From Bacteroidota bacterium (GTDB taxonomy: Bacteria; Bacteroidota; Ignavibacteria; UBA10030; UBA6906), in the NCBI GenBank assembly GCA_017860555.1, contig JAGDMJ010000037.1:1-13590 (forward strand): 13,590 nt of DNA. The letters run 5' to 3'. A program made the position numbers and the translations under genes. The notes beneath the pieces are model-generated. The model saw nothing but the letters and a program-made list of their open reading frames with translations, was not told the origin of the DNA and did no database searches. Positions 7,912 to 13,590 of this stretch are shown here, one piece after another (the first letter of the stretch is position 1; each line of letters starts with the position of its first letter).

Positions 7912-9264
7912 GTGGGAGTAAACGACCAGATCGTCAAGAGTGCCGCAGCTGCCGGGCAACAACCCAACACCGTCCAGCAGCGACCCAAGCTCGAGTCATT
8001 CGCGCATCTGCTCCACTTCACCGGTGTGGGCGATCCTCCTCTTAACCTGCTCCTGGAGCCTCGTGCGCTGAACCCCGGTTTTTGGACCCGGGACAGCGTA
8101 AAGAAAAACGATGCGTTGCAACAGATCCTGCAGGACATGCTTGACAAGCATCCGGAATTCCAGAAATTCCGCATCGCGCTGGCGGATCTCACGGATAAGC
8201 TGGATTCACCCCACTTCGCCGGCCATCAAGAATTGGGGCACGGTACGATCGGCAGTTCGGGCAAGATGAGCGTGATGTACGGCGCCTATCAGTTAAAATT
8301 CGACCTCGAGGTCTTTGCCAGGGACCTCGACATCAAGGACAAGGATAGCCTGTTTGAGGCGGCGCGCGACTACTGGAGCCTTTCACAGGTCGATCCGGCA
8401 AACGCCAAGCCCGAAGAACTTTTCTCCGGCGATCCGAAGCTGGAATTGCATGGAAGCCTGGTAAAGAAAAACCAACAGAAGATGAGCCTCGAATGCCAGG
8501 CGGTTGAAAAGGATGAAAAAGGCACTGTGATCTCTACCAGGAAGGTTCAGGTCGGCGGGCCAAAACTTGAGCAGATCTTTAACGTTACCAAGAATGGTTC
8601 GGGGGAACTCGTCATCGCGTTCACGGATGAATTCAGGAAGAAACTGAAACTGATGACGCGGCATTCAGACAATAGTGCCGCGCACGATTGTATTACCAGC
8701 ATCGGGTACCTGTACCTGGACTCCGCGCTCTGGCAATCAGACTTGTACAATCCGAAGAGACGAGGGGGCATGTGGCTGGGCGGGAGTTACCCGAAATCCA
8801 TCGCGGGCGGAAAGACGCTCAGCATTCTCTGGCAGCCCGCGCCCGTTGGCGATCGTGACAAAAAGAACCCGACCAGGCAATGTGGAACGGCTGCGGGGGC
8901 AGCAGCCCTTCTGACATTGCTGGGCCAGAACAATCTGGTGAACAAGGAAGCCTCGGCGGAAATGCGTAACGAACACCTGGATGTCTTCGCCTCTGATGGG
9001 TATGGGAGCTGGATGGGCAACGGGCTCATCTCCGACGGCCGGATCGTGAGCAATGACAGGGTCTTCGCAAAGATAGGAATTGCTGATGGGATGCTCTTCG
9101 ACTGCGTGCTGATCTCCCGCCAGGATAGTGTGACCAACAAGCGGCTCAGGTATGCCATGGTAGCGCTCGACATCCCCATTGGAAAACCAGGAGAGAAGCT
9201 CCTTAACAGTATGGGTGTAGAACTGGACAAGTGCATTCAGAAGAACAACCCAACGACGCCCTGA
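7912..9264 (+). CDS. Serine beta-lactamase/DD-peptidase-like protein, candidate T6SS wall effector
   Basis: This 450-residue protein keeps the three signature elements of the serine penicillin-binding-protein/class A beta-lactamase fold, in the right order. SxxK is S115-S-G-K118, followed by the helix-like MSVMYGAYQLKFDLEVFARD. SDN is S252-D-N254 in LMTRHSDNSAAHDCI. A K-(S/T)-G equivalent is K387-I-G389, preceding a strand-like DCVLISR. Residues 324-351 (CGTAAGAAALLTLLGQNNLVNKEASAEM) resemble the alpha-domain helix pair before the KTG strand in class A enzymes. S115 should be the acylated nucleophile, attacking D-Ala peptide or beta-lactam carbonyls. A region of about 100 residues (145-245) between SxxK and SDN is extra compared with class A enzymes. 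No omega-loop ExxxN glutamate is obvious, so a wall peptidase or acylated-serine enzyme is more likely than an antibiotic-resistance lactamase. No signal peptide is present. GTG start with AAGGA 6 nt upstream. The fold is inferred from motifs only. Confidence 0.72.
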   Translation: MGVNDQIVKSAAAAGQQPNTVQQRPKLESFAHLLHFTGVGDPPLNLLLEPRALNPGFWTRDSVKKNDALQQILQDMLDKHPEFQKFRIALADLTDKLDSPHFAGHQELGHGTIGSSGKMSVMYGAYQLKFDLEVFARDLDIKDKDSLFEAARDYWSLSQVDPANAKPEELFSGDPKLELHGSLVKKNQQKMSLECQAVEKDEKGTVISTRKVQVGGPKLEQIFNVTKNGSGELVIAFTDEFRKKLKLMTRHSDNSAAHDCITSIGYLYLDSALWQSDLYNPKRRGGMWLGGSYPKSIAGGKTLSILWQPAPVGDRDKKNPTRQCGTAAGAAALLTLLGQNNLVNKEASAEMRNEHLDVFASDGYGSWMGNGLISDGRIVSNDRVFAKIGIADGMLFDCVLISRQDSVTNKRLRYAMVALDIPIGKPGEKLLNSMGVELDKCIQKNNPTTP

Positions 9265-9265
9265 C

Positions 9266-9273
9266 GGAAGGAG
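9266..9273 (+). promoter_or_regulatory. Ribosome binding site that fixes the metzincin start
   Basis: GGAAGGAG lies 8 nt before ATG 9282. This near-ideal Shine-Dalgarno sequence favours ATG 9282 over the upstream in-frame ATG 9231, which would lie inside the preceding coding region. Confidence 0.8.
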
Positions 9274-9281
9274 CGAACATC

Positions 9282-10997
9282 ATGCCGATCCAATTTGAGT
9301 GGCAACCGAACACGCAGCCCATACCAAGAGGGACGGACATCGGGCTCTTGATCGTGGGGGACGAGGCCACCCTCCCTGCCGTGTCCGATGGGCGCGTCAG
9401 GATCGTGGAGATCCCAGCTACGGGGAAAGGGTCAGGCGCGTCTGAGGCACCGGAGAGAACGGTTGCCACCTTCCTCGGGAAGTTACACCGTGATCCCAAA
9501 GCAAAACCATCAGACAGGGTGACGTTTGAGATCCTCAGGAAACCGACCGATCCTGCACACTCCGGTGAGGTCTTTGGGTTTGACCCGGAATGCATGTTTG
9601 GTGTGGATTTCGTTCAACTTACGTTCGTGAACAGGCAGTTCGTGGTCTGGCTGCCTTTCCACACGGACGTGCGATCCGAAGGAGATTTCCTCGAGCTCCA
9701 GGCTCTTGCGGAGGTTGCGGACACGGCAGCAACCGGAGGATTTCGAACTATTGCGCGCTCCATGACGCGAACGCTCACCAACCGTGAAGCGGCGGTCAGG
9801 ACTGTGGCCACTACCAGCACGATCGCGGGATCACAGAACAAGGTCACCTATTCGGGAAAGATCGTCGGTTTCAATATCGCGGTCCAGGAGGACTACCTGT
9901 TGCCGGTCGGTATCAGGAACGCCGCCAAGTCCACTCCCGATGAGATCGTGCTTGACCCCGGAATCGTCGCCGCGGATTCATCGGTCCGCTTTACGCCATA
10001 TCCGGCAAACACCATGCGTATCATTCTCATGACGGATCTGCTCGACGGGCTTGCCCCGGACCAGAAGTTCGCCCAGAACGCATTTCCCTCCGACAAACCC
10101 GATGTGGTGAGCAGTACTGGCAGGCAGGAGTTGCGCACGAGGATTCCTGCAAGGATTGTGGAGATTTTTCTTGATGCCGGGTTTCAGGGAGTCGCCGCGC
10201 TCTGGCAGGACGAGCAGGCTGCAGCCCAGCTCGTGCGCGAATTCACGGCGCGGTTCGCCAATCGTAGCGGTGTGTGGCAACTCTTGAACGCAAATACACC
10301 CCTCGTGACGAGTTTCTGGAATTTCTATGCAGCCCATAACAGCTCGCTCAGCGTAGCCGCTCGCAACGAACAGGTTGCCCCCGCCCAGATAAGGAGCACG
10401 ATCAACAGCCGGGAGGTCTTCCTCAATGACCGGCCCCCCATCGGCGGAGGGACGAAGAGCTTAAGGGAGCCCCTTGCCATCACGTCCGATGTTTTTCGAA
10501 AAATCGTGACCGACGATCCTGGCACGGGCAGTTTCCGGAAATTCAAGAACCTCGACGAGTTGAGAATAGCGTGTCAGGTCATGGGCCGGAAAGTTGGAGC
10601 TACCATCGCACACGAAGTGGCGCATAGTCTCGGCATGATGCACACAGCCCGGATCCAGACAGGGACGAGCGCATCGGAGAGCGCGGGTGCACCGGTCCTC
10701 ACCGTGACCTCGGAAGATTTGCGAGGCCATATTGGTCCGAACATCCGGTTCTCGATGCAGGCAAAAGTGATCTGGAGCAGGGTCTTCGGCGTGAGCCCCA
10801 CGTTCAACGATGTCTCGCTGCAGAACAAGACCTGGCAGGCGAACGAGGTTCCGACCATCGACTGGTTTGAGCGGAAGAAAAGGTTTCGCGAACAGAACGG
10901 GGAACAGCGGCTGGTATTACCGGGAGGACTGGGTTCGACGGGTGTTCCTCCCTTCGCGGTGGCGCCGCCGGGCGCGCAAAGGGGAACGAAGCTATGA
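9282..10997 (+). CDS. Metzincin-type zinc metalloprotease, candidate T6SS effector
   Basis: This 571-residue protein carries the full metzincin zinc site H444-E-V-A-H448-S-L-G451-M-M-H454. Three His should bind zinc and E445 should be the general base. M492 (IRFSMQ), 38 residues downstream, is a candidate Met-turn. The zinc site is near the C-terminus, and the N-terminal 400 residues do not match a family I recognise; they are beta-rich at first, then helical (about 290-360). There is no signal peptide, pro-domain cysteine switch or RTX repeat, unlike classical secreted metzincins, so T6SS delivery fits the context. The tail is Pro/Gly-rich. ATG 9282 is chosen for the strong GGAAGGAG site; a longer form from ATG 9231 would overlap the previous gene by 34 bp. 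The next gene, vgrG, begins 133 nt downstream. Confidence 0.83.
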   Translation: MPIQFEWQPNTQPIPRGTDIGLLIVGDEATLPAVSDGRVRIVEIPATGKGSGASEAPERTVATFLGKLHRDPKAKPSDRVTFEILRKPTDPAHSGEVFGFDPECMFGVDFVQLTFVNRQFVVWLPFHTDVRSEGDFLELQALAEVADTAATGGFRTIARSMTRTLTNREAAVRTVATTSTIAGSQNKVTYSGKIVGFNIAVQEDYLLPVGIRNAAKSTPDEIVLDPGIVAADSSVRFTPYPANTMRIILMTDLLDGLAPDQKFAQNAFPSDKPDVVSSTGRQELRTRIPARIVEIFLDAGFQGVAALWQDEQAAAQLVREFTARFANRSGVWQLLNANTPLVTSFWNFYAAHNSSLSVAARNEQVAPAQIRSTINSREVFLNDRPPIGGGTKSLREPLAITSDVFRKIVTDDPGTGSFRKFKNLDELRIACQVMGRKVGATIAHEVAHSLGMMHTARIQTGTSASESAGAPVLTVTSEDLRGHIGPNIRFSMQAKVIWSRVFGVSPTFNDVSLQNKTWQANEVPTIDWFERKKRFREQNGEQRLVLPGGLGSTGVPPFAVAPPGAQRGTKL

Positions 10998-11130
10998 CGG
11001 GTTCGAGCCCCCAACGGGATCGATCGCACATTACCATATTTCCTACAAGAAGATCACCGGCATGACCGGGAAAGGCGAAGTCGGACGCAGATCAGCTGCT
11101 CGACAAATTTCAAACCCATAAGGAATAGAC

Positions 11131-13269
11131 ATGGCTGCATACAACCCATCCAAAGCTCAATTCTGGTTCGAGATCGGCGGCCAGCCGGAGAACACATTCG
11201 AGTTGCTGGAACTCTATGGGAACGAGACACTCTCGCAGCTCTACCGCTTCGAACTGAGCCTGATCTCGCCGGTCGAGAATGACCTGGACCTGCCCGACCT
11301 GCTGAACCAGCCCGCCAAGCTTATGATCCTGCGGGATGATGAGCGCACTGAGCTTCACGGCATCCTCTGTGAACTCGAAGAGATCGGGCGGGGAAAAGAC
11401 TATGCATTCTATCGCGCAGTCCTTGTTCCCCGCCTCTGGCGGCTTTCACTCAATTATCAAAGCAGGATCTTCCAGGACATGTCCGTGCCCGATATGATCA
11501 AGGATGTCCTCAACAACGGCGGGCTTCACTCAAACGACTTTCGGCTGGACCTCAAGTCCACGTACCAACGACGGGAGTATTGCGTCCAGTACCGGGAAAC
11601 AGATCTCACTTTTATCAGCCGTCTGATGGAATACGAAGGGATCTCATACTTCTTCGAACACAAAGACGGCAAAGACCTTCTCGTCATGACGGACGACAAC
11701 AGCAAGTATCCGAAGATCGATGAGCCCAATGAGATCGACTCGTTTGTCGGACAAGGCTTCATGCCAAACGACGAGGAAACCATCCATGAACTGTCCTGGC
11801 ACGAAAAAGTAGTGGCAGGGAAAGTCATCCTGAAGGACTACAACTACCGGACCCCGGAGACATCCCTTTCAGCGGAATCCCAGCTCAATCAGGACAGTCC
11901 GGGCCTGTACTATGATTATGGCGATCACTTCAAGACCGCGGCCCAGGGAAAGGCGCTGGCGAAAGTTCGGAATCAGGAGATCGAGGCTTCCCGCCGTATC
12001 ATCACCGGGGCCGGCAATTGCCGCGGCTTCCACCCGGGACACACGTTCGCACTGGCGAAGCACTATCGAGAAGCGTTGAACGGCGATTATTTGCTGACCC
12101 AGGTGTCCCACTATGGCTCGCAAGCGGCAGGTATGGGACACGCAGGCAACGGCGCCGGAGCCGTTCCGGTCTACCGCAACGAGTTCACCTGTATCCCTGC
12201 CGATGTCCAATACCGCCCTCCCCGGCTGACTCCCGAGCCGCGCATCCCCGGGATCATGACCGCACGGGTCGAGAGCTCCGGCGGCGAGTATGCACACCTC
12301 GACGAAGAAGGACGCTACAAGGTGAAAATGCCCTTTGACCTCACGAGCGCTGGACAGGGCAAAGCATCACGAGCCATCAGGCTCGCCCAACCGTACAGCG
12401 GCTCCGGCTACGGGATGCACTTCCCCGTCCATGCTGGCACGGAACTGGTCTGGGCCTGCGTCGACGGCAATGTGGACCGCCCTCTTGGTCTCTCCTCTGT
12501 CCCGAATCCATCGCAAAGCACACCTGTCGCCGCGAAAAACAAGTCGCAAAACATCATCCGCAGCGCGGCAGGCAATGAGCTGATCATGGAAGACTTGAAA
12601 GGCGAAACTCAAGTCGGACTCAAAACCGCCGACGGGCATATGGCGGTTCTGGACGACAAAGAGGATGAGATCAGGATCGTTACGTCCAAAGGGCACACAC
12701 TCGTGCTCGACGACGCGGACAAGCGAATTTTTGTGGGAAGTGTCAAAGGCCATACCGTGATCCTGGACGACGACAACAAGGAAATCACCGCCCGGAGCGT
12801 GAACGGGCATTACCTGACCATCAGCGACGGCAACGACAACGAGAGTATCACGCTGACGGATGCCGATGGGAAGAACAGGCTCATCATCGACATCAGCAAC
12901 AACAAGATCGTCATCGAAACCGCGGATGGCAGCATCGACATGCACGCGCCGAATGGGACCATCAGCATCAAGGCTACCGAGCTCAATATCGAAACATCGG
13001 GCGATACGTCTGTCTCGGCCAACAATATCAATGCAAAAGCCAACAAGGATCTGTCGCTCAAGGCTTCGAGCAACATTTCCCAGGAGGCTTCGATGGACCT
13101 GAGCCAGAAAGGCATGAACATCAAATCGGAAGCCTCCATGGACCACAAGATCAGCGCGATGAATGTCACGTCAGAAGGCAGCATCAACAACCAGGTAAAG
13201 GGTACTATGGTGACGATCCAGTCCTCGGGGCCGAACACGATCAAGGGAATGCCGGTAATGATCAATTGA
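11131..13269 (+). CDS. vgrG: VgrG/TssI, T6SS spike protein
   Basis: This 712-residue protein has the standard VgrG plan and length. A gp27-like base occupies about residues 1-350 (FELLELYGNETLSQLYRFEL near the start, YRETDLTFISRLMEYEGISYFFEH at about 150-175). A gp5-like OB-fold lies at about 370-460 (GRYKVKMPFDL, GSGYGMHFPVHAGTELVWACVDGNVDRPLGL). A repetitive C-terminal beta-helix runs from about 490 to the end, which reads GTMVTIQSSGPNTIKG. Trimeric VgrG caps the Hcp tube and carries effectors across the target envelope. No catalytic C-terminal extension is present, so cargo must bind non-covalently to VgrG or the PAAR tip. AAGGA at 11120-11124, 6 nt before the ATG, sets the start. Neighbours are the metzincin upstream and PAAR downstream, and it is probably the loading platform for the upstream cargo genes. 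Confidence 0.97.
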   Translation: MAAYNPSKAQFWFEIGGQPENTFELLELYGNETLSQLYRFELSLISPVENDLDLPDLLNQPAKLMILRDDERTELHGILCELEEIGRGKDYAFYRAVLVPRLWRLSLNYQSRIFQDMSVPDMIKDVLNNGGLHSNDFRLDLKSTYQRREYCVQYRETDLTFISRLMEYEGISYFFEHKDGKDLLVMTDDNSKYPKIDEPNEIDSFVGQGFMPNDEETIHELSWHEKVVAGKVILKDYNYRTPETSLSAESQLNQDSPGLYYDYGDHFKTAAQGKALAKVRNQEIEASRRIITGAGNCRGFHPGHTFALAKHYREALNGDYLLTQVSHYGSQAAGMGHAGNGAGAVPVYRNEFTCIPADVQYRPPRLTPEPRIPGIMTARVESSGGEYAHLDEEGRYKVKMPFDLTSAGQGKASRAIRLAQPYSGSGYGMHFPVHAGTELVWACVDGNVDRPLGLSSVPNPSQSTPVAAKNKSQNIIRSAAGNELIMEDLKGETQVGLKTADGHMAVLDDKEDEIRIVTSKGHTLVLDDADKRIFVGSVKGHTVILDDDNKEITARSVNGHYLTISDGNDNESITLTDADGKNRLIIDISNNKIVIETADGSIDMHAPNGTISIKATELNIETSGDTSVSANNINAKANKDLSLKASSNISQEASMDLSQKGMNIKSEASMDHKISAMNVTSEGSINNQVKGTMVTIQSSGPNTIKGMPVMIN
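12634..12867 (+). repeat. 57-bp-period coding repeat in the VgrG needle
   Basis: Gly-His pairs at VgrG residues 502, 521, 540 and 559 are exactly 19 residues (57 bp) apart, each beginning a unit of the form GHxxxLDDxxxxI in the first three copies and a degraded form in the fourth. A weaker continuation (GKNRLIIDI at 580) follows. This is the expected look of a gp5C-type triple-stranded beta-helix, with each unit adding rungs to the spike. Confidence 0.75.
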
Positions 13270-13283
13270 GGAACTGGGAGAAC

Positions 13284-13358
13284 CCACCCACTCCCCCAGA
13301 CCCTCTCTCCCTCCCTTAAGCCAAGGGAGGGAGAGGGGGATGATGGGGGTGAGGGTGG
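13284..13358. repeat. Long GC-rich hairpin between vgrG and PAAR
   Basis: The inner stem pairs 13301-13317 with 13323-13339: 17 bp with one G-T wobble around a 5-nt loop. After a small internal loop, an outer stem pairs 13293-13297 with 13345-13349 and, after mismatches, 13284-13289 with 13353-13358. Arms are almost pure pyrimidine/purine (CCCTCTCTCC against GGAGAGGGG). I recall similar CCCTCTCCC-loop-GGGAGAGGG palindromes as a common intergenic repeat in diverse genomes. No U-run follows, so classical intrinsic termination is doubtful, but it could modulate PAAR expression relative to vgrG or act as an mRNA 3'-end stabiliser. Confidence 0.7.
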
Positions 13359-13395
13359 ATTTATCTATGTTCATCTGTGGCAAGGATTTTCGCTT

Positions 13396-13590
13396 ATGGG
13401 TAAACCAGCAGCACGTATGGGAGACATGACCGCGCATGGCGGTGCGATCGTCCTCGGGTTTCCGATGGTGCTCATCGGCGGGATGCCGGCGGCAAGGATG
13501 GGAGACATGCATGTCTGCCCCATGGTCACGCCTGCCCTCCCCCCCATTCCGCACGTCGGAGGCCCGGTGATTCTCGGAAGCCCCATGGTG
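13396..13590 (+). CDS. PAAR-domain T6SS spike tip protein (5' part)
   Basis: The reading frame stays open to the window edge, giving the first 65 residues. It begins MGKPAARMGDMTAHGG and has a second PAAR-type block, GGMPAARMGDMHVCPMV, then PPIPHVGGPVILGSP. These match the PAAR family, whose members fold as a small zinc-binding cone that sharpens the tip of VgrG and can carry effector domains. H and C residues in AHGG, HVCP and PHVGG fit the known zinc ligands. The ATGGGAGACATG stretch is repeated within the gene, reflecting an internal duplication. AAGGA at 13382-13386 lies 9 nt before ATG 13396. Whether this is a short stand-alone PAAR or one with a C-terminal effector extension cannot be seen. 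Confidence 0.95.
   Translation, partial: MGKPAARMGDMTAHGGAIVLGFPMVLIGGMPAARMGDMHVCPMVTPALPPIPHVGGPVILGSPMV

Noticed and set aside
10998..11013. tRNA T-arm-like string GGGTTCGAGCCC between the metzincin gene and vgrG
   Set aside because: Only 3 bp of the T-stem pair properly, and no acceptor, D or anticodon arms can be built around it.
10810..11121. A 103-codon + strand frame overlapping the metzincin 3' end and reaching the vgrG leader
   Set aside because: The product is Arg/Ser-rich low-complexity sequence, as expected from an off-frame reading of the metzincin gene. I considered it as a frameshifted metzincin tail, but the in-frame Pro/Gly-rich end is plausible and nothing indicates a frameshift.
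1..13590. CRISPR arrays, transposases, rRNA or tRNA genes
   Set aside because: No regularly spaced direct repeats with unique spacers, no transposase motifs and no RNA gene signatures were seen; the only regular repeat is the coding repeat in vgrG.

Overview
The window is part of a type VI secretion system (T6SS) locus from a Gram-negative bacterium. Every supported gene is on the + strand. Base composition is moderately GC-rich. The host cannot be named from the sequence. LysM, OmpA and peptidoglycan-binding proteins placed beside vgrG, and two GC-rich intergenic repeats of a kind common in environmental genomes, suggest a deltaproteobacterial/myxobacterial, Acidobacteriota or similar uncultivated lineage (inference, low confidence).

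Layout. (1) Core apparatus, 1-4065: the 3' end of tssF, then tssG and tssH (clpV), tightly coupled by 8-bp and 4-bp overlaps. They encode baseplate wedge parts and the sheath-recycling AAA+ unfoldase. (2) A 158-bp gap, 4066-4223, holding a degenerate copy of a widespread interspersed palindromic repeat and a possible promoter. (3) A cargo-like block, 4224-10997, of six closely spaced genes. These are a small protein with a transthyretin-like C-terminal domain, a LysM/peptidoglycan-binding protein, an OmpA-like protein whose fold appears to be split by an inserted peptidoglycan-binding domain, a second LysM/peptidoglycan-binding paralogue, a serine beta-lactamase/DD-peptidase-like protein (SxxK, SDN, KIG), and a zinc metalloprotease with the metzincin motif HExxHxxGxxH. 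(4) The spike, 11131-13590: vgrG (tssI), a long GC-rich hairpin repeat, and the 5' end of a PAAR tip gene that runs off the window.

Working model (inference). None of the six block-3 products has a recognisable signal peptide or membrane segment, yet four carry domains whose usual target is peptidoglycan or the periplasm. Their position between clpV and vgrG-PAAR makes export by the T6SS the simplest explanation: a cell-wall-targeting set in which the LysM/OmpA/peptidoglycan-binding proteins provide wall affinity, the beta-lactamase-fold protein cuts or acylates the wall peptide, and the metzincin degrades proteins. A transthyretin-like beta-sandwich recurs five times across four of these proteins and may be a docking module. 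No convincing immunity gene is seen in the window. The most notable item is the beta-lactamase-like gene at 7912-9264 with its neighbouring metzincin.
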